Shown here: piece after piece, positions 1 to 5,372 of the stretch
How the letters are laid out: each line of letters starts with the position of its first letter
Numbering within the stretch: the first letter of the stretch is position 1
Assembly (NCBI GenBank): GCA_023415075.1
Contig: JAEZLU010000182.1
Coordinates: 1-5,943, forward strand
DNA from: Bacillota bacterium
GTDB lineage: Bacteria; Bacillota; Negativicutes; Sporomusales; UBA7701
Reading direction: 5' to 3'
DNA length: 5,943 nt
Made by a program: the position numbers and the translations under genes
The notes under the pieces: model-generated
What the model was told of the DNA's origin: nothing
Seen by the model: only the letters and a program-made list of their open reading frames with translations
Databases searched by the model: none

Positions 1-202
1 GGGCCGCGCCGATCATGGTGGCCGAGGCAAGGAGACCGGCCTCCGGCATGGTGATGTTCATCGTCTTGATGATAACCGGCATACAGATCGCTAAAATTGC
101 CAGGTCCAAGCTGTCATAGAAGTAGGCCACAAAAGTCCAAAACAGCACCGTCCACCTTTTTTCACTCCCGCTGACTTCTCTGGTGGTTGAACTATTCTCC
201 AT
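1..202 (-). CDS. MFS transporter, N-terminal part (cut by window edge)
   Basis: This is the first 67 codons of a membrane transporter running leftward off the window. The ATG is at 202-200 and is preceded on the minus strand by a purine-rich ribosome binding site (GGGGGGAAAG, about 204-213). After a short polar N-terminus (residues 1-16, rich in Ser, Thr and Glu) comes a hydrophobic first helix (about 18-45) containing D30-S-L-D33-L. A second segment begins with the pattern EAGLLASATMIGAA (54-67). An early D-x-x-D followed by a leucine- and isoleucine-rich helix and an 'eaG.L.S..miG' start to helix 2 is typical of major facilitator metabolite:H+ symporters such as the aromatic-acid, sialate and hexuronate groups. 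The substrate cannot be told from this fragment. It is transcribed divergently from the kduD operon from its own promoter and tandem operators, so it may serve the same or a related carbon source. Confidence 0.85.
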   Translation of the reverse strand, partial: MENSSTTREVSGSEKRWTVLFWTFVAYFYDSLDLAILAICMPVIIKTMNITMPEAGLLASATMIGAA

Positions 203-242
203 GTCTTTCCCCCCTATATTTTTGGCTACCAGACACTTATAA

Positions 243-272
243 ATTGGCTATCCCAATATTGGGTAACCCAAT
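243..272. promoter_or_regulatory. Two abutting 15-bp operators, ATTGG-N5-CCAAT
   Basis: Positions 243-257 read ATTGGCTATCCCAAT and 258-272 read ATTGGGTAACCCAAT. They are two directly adjacent inverted repeats with identical half-sites and a 5-base centre. The outer flanks extend the symmetry (AAATTGG at 241-247 against CCAATTT at 268-274), and the junction forms the palindrome CCCAATATTGGG (252-263). The pair starts just downstream of the leftward -10 box and covers the predicted MFS transcription start, a classical position for repression. The geometry matches sites known for FadR-type GntR regulators such as PdhR and LldR (TTGG-N5-CCAA). The identity of the binding protein is inference. Confidence 0.7.
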
Positions 273-275
273 TTC

Positions 276-304
276 ATGATACTGCCAGCTTTTTTCCTTG
301 TCAA
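276..304 (-). promoter_or_regulatory. Sigma-A promoter for the MFS gene
   Basis: Read on the minus strand, a perfect -35 TTGACA (304-299) is followed by a 17-bp spacer and a -10 TATCAT (281-276). The expected start is near 269, giving a leader of about 67 nt before the MFS ATG at 202. The leader carries the tandem operators. Confidence 0.7.
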
Positions 305-469
305 CGTAAAATTTCAAATAATACAATTATTATAGATAACACCTGAAAGTATTGAAATACTCTTGATCACATTAAAGCATTACAGGAATTATTCTTTTGC
401 ATTCGGTATGATTATTCAACAATTTCTTTCATTCAGTGAAGAAACCATAACTTTGCCAAACATGAAAAT

Positions 470-504
470 AAGCATAAGCTTGCCGATACGGCAAGCTTAT
501 GCTT
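470..504 (-). terminator. Long perfect hairpin, possible leftward terminator
   Basis: A 16-bp arm (470-485, AAGCATAAGCTTGCCG) and its exact complement (489-504) enclose a 3-base loop. There is no T-run on the plus-strand side. On the minus strand the hairpin is followed by ATTTTCATGTTT, a modest T-rich tail, so if it terminates anything it acts leftward, ending transcripts from 504-611 before the MFS promoter. No plus-strand gene lies upstream for it to serve. Alternatively it is a mobile or repetitive hairpin with no terminator role. Confidence 0.4.
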
Positions 505-611
505 CAAGTTACACGGGTTTTCAGCTTTTTCGGATTTGCATGGTGAGGCGATCCGCGCCCCGGCAAATCCCATTTAAACCGAAATGCTAAATCCCCTTTA
601 AAGCTGGACAT
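504..611 (-). repeat. Nested inverted-repeat element with 35-codon frame
   Basis: Three inverted-repeat pairs nest within about 85 bases: CAGCTTT (522-528) with AAAGCTG (600-606), TTTCGG (528-533) with CCGAAA (579-584), and GGATTTGC (532-539) with GCAAATCC (563-570). The inner two overlap by two bases and so cannot both pair fully. A near-perfect direct repeat, AAATCCC(A/C)TTTA, occurs at 565-576 and 589-600. On the minus strand an ATG at 611 opens a 35-codon frame with the mid-section RGSPHHANPKKL. Its TGA (506-504) abuts the long hairpin. No ribosome binding site precedes the ATG and I see no strong promoter, so a translated gene is unlikely. A dispersed structured repeat, a small RNA or the tail of a decayed gene fits better. 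Confidence 0.35.
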
Positions 612-735
612 TGTTCATTGCTAGTAAAACGAAAATGTTCAGAATATCGGATTGTAGCTACATCACTGAGAAATAGACGCCTTCCCTGAATGGACCTAAC
701 TTCAATGCAGTCGCGTAGGTAAGTATGATAACTAT

Positions 736-775
736 TTGTCGACATGTCGACTTAAAATCAAGTTGACAAGTTGAC
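736..775. promoter_or_regulatory. 8-bp-register array of GTCGAC/GTTGAC boxes (operator)
   Basis: Five consecutive 8-mers read TTGTCGAC (736-743), ATGTCGAC (744-751), TTAAAATC (752-759), AAGTTGAC (760-767) and AAGTTGAC (768-775). Four of the five carry GTYGAC in exactly the same phase. The first two form a 14-bp perfect palindrome GTCGACATGTCGAC (738-751). The last two overlap the -35 box of the kduD promoter, so a bound protein could block RNA polymerase. The likely binder is the FCD-type GntR protein encoded at the end of the operon, but that link is inference. Confidence 0.6.
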
Positions 776-790
776 GTACTGCCATATAAT
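763..790 (+). promoter_or_regulatory. Sigma-A promoter of the kduD operon
   Basis: A perfect -35 TTGACA (763-768), a 16-bp spacer and a perfect -10 TATAAT (785-790) place the transcription start near 797. That gives a leader of about 35 nt before the kduD ATG at 832. It also rules out the in-frame TTG at 796 as a practical start, since that codon would sit at or before the 5' end of the mRNA. Confidence 0.8.
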
Positions 791-831
791 ATAAATTGAA
801 TAGCAGCAAAATTCTCACATCGGGGGCTAAT

Positions 832-1593
832 ATGAACTGCAACAACTTTTCCCTCGCAGGCCGCCTGGCGGTCGTCACCGGTGGCCGGCGGGGCATCGGC
901 CAGGGCCTGGCCGTCGCCTTGGCCAAAGCCGGCGCCGATATCGTCTCCATCCACCGGGAAAGCGACATCGCCAGCACCGCCCGTCTTGTGGGCCAGTACG
1001 GCCGGCGCTGCTTCGGCGTAGAGTGCGACCTGGCCTCCTTGGAGGACGCCGAGCCGCTGGCCGCCGAAATCGAAAACCGCTACGGCCCGGTCCATATCCT
1101 CATAAACAACGCCGGCGTCCAGCGCCGCCATAAAGCCGAAGAATTCCCCCTGACCGACTGGGACCTCGTGCTCCAGGTCCACCTACGGGCCACCTTCCTC
1201 CTCTGCCAGGCCTTTGGCCGGCGAATGCTGCAGCGCGGCGACGGCAAAATCATCAACCTCGCATCGCTGCTCTCCTTCTCCGGCGGCTATACCGTACCGG
1301 CCTACGCCGCCGCCAAGGGCGGCATCGCCCAACTCACCAAGGCGCTGGCCAACGAGTGGGCGGCGCAAGGCGTCAACGTCAACGCCATCGCCCCCGGTTA
1401 CATCGACACCGAAATGAACACCGCCCTCATCAATGACCCGGTACGAAACCCCCAGATCATGGCCCGCATTCCCGCTGGCCGCTGGGGTAAACCCGAGGAC
1501 CTCGGCGGCGCCGCCGTCTTCCTGGCCAGCCGGGCAGCCGACTACATCCACGGCCACCTGCTTTGCGTCGACGGCGGCTGGATGGCCAGATAA
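832..1593 (+). CDS. kduD: 2-dehydro-3-deoxy-D-gluconate 5-dehydrogenase (KduD-type SDR)
   Basis: This predicted cytoplasmic short-chain dehydrogenase/reductase has 253 residues, the length of E. coli KduD. KduD interconverts 2,5-diketo-3-deoxygluconate and 2-keto-3-deoxygluconate with NAD(H) during pectin and uronate breakdown. Visible motifs are the cofactor-binding TGGRRGIG (16-23), NNAG (92-95), and the catalytic S145, Y158 and K162 (S-x12-Y-x3-K). The KduD-like stretch IINLASLLSF, the run ANEWAAQGVNVNAIAPGY (173-190), RIPAGRWG (212-219) and the C-terminal VDGGWMAR also match my memory of KduD. H117 occupies the usual catalytic Asn position. I chose ATG 832 because GGGGG (822-826) sits 5 nt upstream and it matches the family length; the in-frame TTG at 796 lies at the predicted transcript start. 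It is the first gene of the operon. A related gluconate 5-dehydrogenase is the main alternative. Confidence 0.88.
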   Translation: MNCNNFSLAGRLAVVTGGRRGIGQGLAVALAKAGADIVSIHRESDIASTARLVGQYGRRCFGVECDLASLEDAEPLAAEIENRYGPVHILINNAGVQRRHKAEEFPLTDWDLVLQVHLRATFLLCQAFGRRMLQRGDGKIINLASLLSFSGGYTVPAYAAAKGGIAQLTKALANEWAAQGVNVNAIAPGYIDTEMNTALINDPVRNPQIMARIPAGRWGKPEDLGGAAVFLASRAADYIHGHLLCVDGGWMAR

Positions 1594-1619
1594 AAATACA
1601 CACCAAGGAGTGGTGAAAA

Positions 1620-2378
1620 ATGACAACAATCAAATTCAGCACACCAGACGCCCCCGGCCTTCACGAACTCATCTCCGAAAATAACTCGGCCCTCAACGTC
1701 ATGCGACTATACGCCCTCAACCTGCAGACCGCCGCCCACTACGACTTCGAAACCAAGGACAGCGAAGCCTGCCTGATACCAGTCCAGGGCGAAGTCGAGT
1801 GTCAAGTAGCCGGCCGCATCTATCCCCTGCAAACCGGCGACTGCCTGTACCTCCCCCGCCGCCGGCTGCTAACCGTCCGCGGCCTTGCCCCCGCCTCCCG
1901 CGTAGCCATCTGCACCGCCAAAACCGACGCCGACACCGACATCATCCATACCCGCTTCGCCGACGCCTGGCAATCGGCCGCCGGCCACGAGACCCACGGC
2001 AAATACACCTACACCCGCGACGTCATCAACCTCCTGGCCCGCAGCGACAAAGCCGGCCGCCTGGTCGCCGGCATCACCGTCGGCCAGGACGGCGGCTGGA
2101 CCAGCTGGCCGCCCCACCACCACTCCGAAACCCTCGAAGAAATCTACTACTACTATGGCCTGCCGACCACCGGCTTCGGCGTTCACATTGACATATTCAT
2201 GGACGGCAGCGAGCAAGCCGAAATCGTCCGCAGCGGCGACGCCGTCATCGTCCCCGACGGCTACCACCCCACCGTCGCCTCCCCTGGCGCCCGCATGCAA
2301 TACATCTGGTTCCTCGGGGCCAAGCGCACCGAGGAAGATCGTCGGGGCAAAGTCACCAACCATCCCCATTACGCCTAA
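1620..2378 (+). CDS. KduI/IolB-family cupin isomerase
   Basis: This 252-residue bicupin belongs to the KduI/IolB family of uronate-type aldose-ketose isomerases. The N-terminal cupin (about 50-100) includes LIPVQGEVECQVAGR and GDCLYLPR. The C-terminal cupin (about 150-235) has WPPHHHSETLEEIYYYY (163-179), GFGVHIDIF (185-193) and VPDGYHP (211-217). Probable metal ligands are H166, H168, E173 and H216, in the HxH-x4-E ... H arrangement. Flanking residues look like IolB (5-deoxy-glucuronate isomerase), but the compact HxH-x4-E spacing is that of KduI. Both families usually run to about 270-280 residues, so this one is slightly short. Next to kduD, the most economical role is isomerising 5-keto-4-deoxyuronate to the KduD substrate. 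The gene starts 26 bases after kduD, with AAGGAG at 1605-1610, 9 nt before the ATG. No inositol genes are present to support an IolB role. Confidence 0.8.
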   Translation: MTTIKFSTPDAPGLHELISENNSALNVMRLYALNLQTAAHYDFETKDSEACLIPVQGEVECQVAGRIYPLQTGDCLYLPRRRLLTVRGLAPASRVAICTAKTDADTDIIHTRFADAWQSAAGHETHGKYTYTRDVINLLARSDKAGRLVAGITVGQDGGWTSWPPHHHSETLEEIYYYYGLPTTGFGVHIDIFMDGSEQAEIVRSGDAVIVPDGYHPTVASPGARMQYIWFLGAKRTEEDRRGKVTNHPHYA

Positions 2379-2438
2379 CCGTGGTCCTGCGCCCGGACCC
2401 GCAGCCGGGCAAGCAATAAACTTTAAGGAGTTGATCAT
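2379..2438 (+). promoter_or_regulatory. kduI-like/dctP spacer with competing GC hairpins
   Basis: Two short inverted repeats overlap and so exclude each other: GGTCC (2383-2387) with GGACC (2395-2399), and GCCCGG (2391-2396) with CCGGGC (2405-2410). No T-run follows, so this is not a standard terminator. It could slow ribosomes or stabilise mRNA ends between the enzyme genes and the transporter genes. The support is weak because both stems are only 5-6 bp. Confidence 0.3.
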
Positions 2439-2441
2439 GTG
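2424..2441 (+). promoter_or_regulatory. dctP ribosome binding site and overlapping AUG-UGA/GUG start
   Basis: TAAGGAG (2424-2430) is a strong ribosome binding site. An ATG at 2437-2439 is followed at once by TGA (2440-2442), while the GTG at 2439-2441 opens the long dctP frame. The site lies 6 nt from the ATG and 8 nt from the GTG, so both are plausibly placed. This arrangement decides the dctP start as GTG. Confidence 0.7.
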
Positions 2442-3449
2442 AAACCTCGTTTTGGGTATCTGGTGGTTTTCCTTCTGGCCGTATCCCTTCTCCTCACCGC
2501 CTGTGGCGGCGGTGACCAAAAACAGGCGGCTCCGCCCCAGAAAATCATTATCAAAGCCGCCCACGTCACCGGCACCGACTACCCCTACCACATCGGACTC
2601 GAAGCCTTCGCCAAGAGCGTGGCCGCCAAAACGGGCGGAAAAGTCGAAGTACAAATATTCCCCAATGGCCAGCTCGGCGGCAACGAGCGGGAAGTCGTGG
2701 AATCCCTCCAGTTGGGCAATGTCTCCATGACGGTAGTCAACAGCTCGGTAGTAGCCAACTTTACCCCCAAGGCCGACCTATGGCAACTGCCCTTCCTCTT
2801 CCGCGACAAAGAGCACCTTTATAAAGCCAGCGACGGCGAACCCGGCAAAATTATCGCCAAAGAACTTGAAACCAAAGGCCTCAAGCTGCTGTCCTGGTGG
2901 AATGGCCAGCCGCGGCACATGTTCAACTCCAAAAAGCCCATCACTAAGCTAGAAGACATGAAAGGCATGAAAATCCGCGTCATGCAAAGCCCGGTCACCA
3001 TCGCCACCCTAAACTCACTGGGCGCCATGGCCACGCCGATGGCGGCGGGTGAAGTCTACTCCGCTATCCAGCAGGGGGTCATCGACGGCGCTGAGAATAA
3101 CTATCTCAGCATCCGCACCTTCAAATTCTACGAAGTAGCCAAGTACATATCCCTCACCGGCCATTTTTCCGAAGCCTGCCCGCTCCTGATGGACCTCAAA
3201 TTCTTCAACAGCCTGCCGCCCGACATCCAGAAAGCCATCAGCGAAGCTGCTGTTGAGGGCCGCGACGCTATGCGCAAATACATCGACCAACAGACCGACA
3301 TCGTCGAAAAAGAGCTGCTCGCCAAAGGCACCCTCATCAACAAAGTCGATGATATCGAAGCCTTCCGCAAAGCCGTCGAACCTGTGCACAAACAATTTGA
3401 GAATCGCATCGGCAAAGACCTCATCGACATGACGAAAAACATCAAATAA
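2439..3449 (+). CDS. dctP: TRAP transporter solute-binding lipoprotein, DctP family
   Basis: This 336-residue extracytoplasmic binding protein captures the substrate for the DctQM membrane pair. It has a lipoprotein signal peptide with hydrophobic core (about 8-19) and lipobox L19-T-A-C22, so it should be tethered to a membrane by a lipid on C22. The mature domain has the DctP hallmarks: FPNGQLGGNEREVVESLQLG (74-93), the binding-site region NGQPRHMFNSKKPI with R159, the segment EDMKGMKIRVM (172-182) with the highly conserved carboxylate-binding R180, GEVYSAIQQGVIDGAENN (204-221) and FYEVAKY (230-236). R159 and R180 correspond, from memory, to the arginines that hold the substrate carboxylate in SiaP. 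An acidic substrate is therefore well supported, and its identity as a uronate is inferred from the neighbouring genes. The start is GTG, and the frame has no in-frame ATG nearby that would keep the signal peptide. Confidence 0.92.
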   Translation: MKPRFGYLVVFLLAVSLLLTACGGGDQKQAAPPQKIIIKAAHVTGTDYPYHIGLEAFAKSVAAKTGGKVEVQIFPNGQLGGNEREVVESLQLGNVSMTVVNSSVVANFTPKADLWQLPFLFRDKEHLYKASDGEPGKIIAKELETKGLKLLSWWNGQPRHMFNSKKPITKLEDMKGMKIRVMQSPVTIATLNSLGAMATPMAAGEVYSAIQQGVIDGAENNYLSIRTFKFYEVAKYISLTGHFSEACPLLMDLKFFNSLPPDIQKAISEAAVEGRDAMRKYIDQQTDIVEKELLAKGTLINKVDDIEAFRKAVEPVHKQFENRIGKDLIDMTKNIK

Positions 3450-3458
3450 CAAGTGAAG

Positions 3459-3483
3459 GGCCGGGGGCGACAAGCCCCCGGCC
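3459..3483 (+). terminator. Intercistronic GC hairpin between dctP and dctQ
   Basis: GGCCGGGGGC (3459-3468) and its exact complement (3474-3483) enclose a 5-base loop GACAA, and only GGGTTT follows. The stem is very stable but the T-tract is short. I read it as a partial terminator or a 3' mRNA-stability hairpin. Either would keep the binding protein more abundant than its membrane partners, as in many binding-protein operons. The dctQ ribosome binding site TAGGAGG (3489-3495) lies just after it. Confidence 0.6.
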
Positions 3484-3500
3484 GGGTTTAGGAGGCTGCC

Positions 3501-4025
3501 ATGCTGAAACTACTCGCAATGATCATAACTTATCTGGAAAATGCCCTCGGACTATTCTTCCTTGCCGCCATGGTTATAGTCGTAGCCCTGCAGGTCTTCT
3601 CCCGCTATGCCTCGGAAACACCCGTTTCCTGGACGGAGGAAGCGGCCAGGTACAGCCTTATCTGGCTGACCTTCATCGGTTCCTCCATGGCCATCCGCAC
3701 CCGCGGTCATTTTGCCGTCGAGCTTCTTGTCCACAAACTTCCCGACAGGCTGAAGGCGGTGGCCGAGTTCGTCCTGCTGCTGGTCATGGCGGTCTTTGCC
3801 TGGGTCATGCTCACCAAAGGGGCCAGCATCTTACCCATCGTTCATTACCAGACCTCACCGGCCCTTGACATTCCCATGAGCTGGGTATACTCGTCCATCC
3901 CCGTCGGCGCCGGACTCATGCTCATAAGGATTCTCATCGCCCTGGCTGAGAAATCCTGCGAATTTTCGGCCTCCTGCCGCCACATCTTCGGCGCCGCGGC
4001 CGACCCGGAAAGGCGGGCGGAATAA
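3501..4025 (+). CDS. dctQ: TRAP transporter small membrane subunit, DctQ family
   Basis: This 174-residue membrane protein has four predicted helices (about 13-31, 52-66, 86-106 and 127-148), as expected for DctQ. The family signature is clear: QVFSRY (31-36), then P41-V-S-W44-TEEAAR (to 50), W55 and a G at position 60. The small subunit pairs with DctM in the cytoplasmic membrane, and together they receive substrate from DctP. The C-terminal tail (about 151-174) is polar with two cysteines (C153, C159) and is probably cytoplasmic. ATG 3501 lies 5 nt after TAGGAGG. The stop overlaps the dctM start by one base (TAATG at 4023-4027), which suggests translational coupling and a fixed subunit ratio. 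Confidence 0.9.
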   Translation: MLKLLAMIITYLENALGLFFLAAMVIVVALQVFSRYASETPVSWTEEAARYSLIWLTFIGSSMAIRTRGHFAVELLVHKLPDRLKAVAEFVLLLVMAVFAWVMLTKGASILPIVHYQTSPALDIPMSWVYSSIPVGAGLMLIRILIALAEKSCEFSASCRHIFGAAADPERRAE

Positions 4026-5311
4026 TGAGCTTTTTCAGCCTTTTCATCCTCTTCCTGGCTGTCGGCCTGCCGATTGCCTTCAGCATGGGTACGGCGGGAC
4101 TGATATTCTTTTCCCTGAACAACGTTCCCCTCAACACCATCCCCCAGAAAATCCTCACAGGTACCGACTCCTTCGTCCTCCTGGCCATTCCCCTCTACAT
4201 ATTCGCCGGCGAACTCATGGAAGGCGGCGGCATATCCCGGCGCATCCTCGAACTGGCCGGCGCCATTGTCGGCCATATCCGGGGCGGCCTCGGCCACATC
4301 GTCGTCGTTGCCACCATGATAATGTCAGGCATCTCCGGCTCATCCACCGCCGACACTGCCGCCATCGGCTCGGGCATGATCCCCACGATGATCCGCAAAG
4401 GCTACAGCCGCGAGCAAGCCACGGCGATAATCGCCGCCTCCGGCGGTATGGATATCCTCATCCCGCCGTGCATCACCATGATCGTCCTCGGCGGCGTGGC
4501 CAACCTGTCGGTGGCCCACCTCTTCTTTGCCGGCATCCTCCCGGGAGCGGTCATGGCCCTTGGACTCATGCTCGTCATCTTCTACCAGGCCAAGGCCAGC
4601 GACATCCCCCTTGAGCCGCGCAAAGGCGGCACCCAGTTATGGCACGCCTTCAAAGATGCCTCCTGGGCCCTAATGATCCCGGTTATCATCCTTGGCGGCA
4701 TCAAGCTCGGCTGGTTCACCGCCACCGAAGGCGCCGTTGTCGCCGTCATATACTCAGCCATTATCTCGATGTTCGTATACCGGGAAATTAGCCTGAAAGA
4801 CATCCCCCACATAATGATACGCTCTGTGCGGACAGCCGGCGTAATCCTCTTCCTCACCGGCATGGCCAGCCTCTTCGCCTGGATTACCGCGCGGGAGCAA
4901 ATCCCCGATCTTTTAATGAACTGGATAATGAGCGTCGCCGCCGACCCCGTCATATTCCTCATTATCTCCAACATCGTACTCCTGATCATCGGCTCGGTCC
5001 TCGAGGGGGCGCCGGCGGTCATAATCCTGGCGCCGCTACTGCTGCCGGTTGCCGTCAAGCTCGGCATCGACCCCATCCACTACGGCACAATCATTATCGC
5101 CAATATCGGCGTCGGCTTCTTGATGCCGCCGGTAGGCATGTGCCTCTTGGTAGCCTGCAGCGTCGGCAAAGTCGACGTCGCCCGTATGATCAAGCCGATA
5201 ACCCCCTATTTCATCGTCATGATCATTGCCCTCCTCATCATCACCTATGTGCCCGAAGTCTCCCTCTGGCTGCCGAAGCTGGCCGGCTATCAGCCCACAG
5301 GAAAATTTTGA
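4025..5311 (+). CDS. dctM: TRAP transporter large permease subunit, DctM family
   Basis: This 428-residue protein has the full length of DctM permeases and about a dozen hydrophobic segments. DctM carries out Na+-coupled transport across the cytoplasmic membrane. Family motifs are present in order: AIPLYIFAGELMEGGGI (54-70), GHIRGGLGHIVVVATMIMSG (83-102), ISGSSTADTAAIGSGMIP (103-120), LIPPCI (145-150), KLGWFTATEGAVVAV (227-241), and LMPPVGMCLLV (366-376). The two helix-breaking PP pairs and the SGSSTAD loop occur at the pseudo-symmetric substrate and sodium region of the family. The gene starts by overlapping the dctQ stop. Its own TGA overlaps the putative -35 box of the downstream regulator gene, and no terminator follows, so read-through into gntR is likely. 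Confidence 0.93.
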   Translation: MSFFSLFILFLAVGLPIAFSMGTAGLIFFSLNNVPLNTIPQKILTGTDSFVLLAIPLYIFAGELMEGGGISRRILELAGAIVGHIRGGLGHIVVVATMIMSGISGSSTADTAAIGSGMIPTMIRKGYSREQATAIIAASGGMDILIPPCITMIVLGGVANLSVAHLFFAGILPGAVMALGLMLVIFYQAKASDIPLEPRKGGTQLWHAFKDASWALMIPVIILGGIKLGWFTATEGAVVAVIYSAIISMFVYREISLKDIPHIMIRSVRTAGVILFLTGMASLFAWITAREQIPDLLMNWIMSVAADPVIFLIISNIVLLIIGSVLEGAPAVIILAPLLLPVAVKLGIDPIHYGTIIIANIGVGFLMPPVGMCLLVACSVGKVDVARMIKPITPYFIVMIIALLIITYVPEVSLWLPKLAGYQPTGKF

Positions 5312-5336
5312 ACTCGCCGCGTAAATATAGTAAAAT
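5308..5336 (+). promoter_or_regulatory. Possible internal promoter for the GntR gene
   Basis: TTGAAC (5308-5313), a 17-bp spacer and TAAAAT (5331-5336) make a fair sigma-A promoter. Its -35 overlaps the dctM stop codon. A TATAAT at 5342-5347 lacks a matching -35 at the right distance. Neither the GTYGAC boxes nor the ATTGG-N5-CCAAT sites recur here, so there is no visible autoregulation at this promoter. Confidence 0.4.
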
Positions 5337-5372
5337 CTAAATATAATCCCAGAACAAGGAAGGTTAAACTCC

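Larger units (their letters stand above)
203..831. other. Divergent intergenic region between MFS gene and kduD
   Basis: This 629-base stretch is markedly more AT-rich than the flanking genes and has no convincing protein gene. From left to right it holds the MFS leader with two abutting operators (243-272), the leftward promoter (276-304), a minor AT-rich inverted repeat AATAAT-ACA-ATTATT (317-331), a 16-bp-arm hairpin (470-504), a nested-repeat element (504-611), a 10-bp palindrome TGTAGCTACA (653-662), the GTCGAC/GTTGAC array (736-775) and the rightward promoter (763-790). I see nothing interpretable in 332-469 or 663-735. Confidence 0.8.

Noticed and set aside
470..504. Hairpin as a terminator for plus-strand transcription
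   Set aside because: No plus-strand gene lies upstream and no T-run follows the second arm on that strand.
363..590. 75-codon plus-strand reading frame in the intergenic region
   Set aside because: It begins with TTG without a ribosome binding site, runs through the perfect hairpin and nested repeats, and resembles no family I know.
736..775. Phased 8-mers as a CRISPR-like or recombination repeat
   Set aside because: The units are only 8 bp with no spacers of CRISPR size, and they sit exactly on a promoter, which fits operator sites better.
796..831. Upstream TTG start extending the kduD-type protein by 12 residues
   Set aside because: The TTG falls at the predicted transcription start and has no ribosome binding site. 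ATG 832 has one and gives the usual 253-residue length.
658..1182. 174-codon minus-strand frame opposite kduD
   Set aside because: Low-complexity Ala/Gly/Val/Asp composition from the GC-rich codon pattern of kduD on the other strand, with no family motifs.
1869..2654. 261-codon minus-strand frame opposite the isomerase and dctP
   Set aside because: It spans two convincing plus-strand genes and their spacer, is rich in Gly/Ala/Val/Asp, and has no recognisable domain. It is a codon-bias shadow.
5342..5347. TATAAT as the -10 box of the GntR gene
   Set aside because: No acceptable -35 lies 16-18 bp upstream, and transcription would start within or just before the ribosome binding site.
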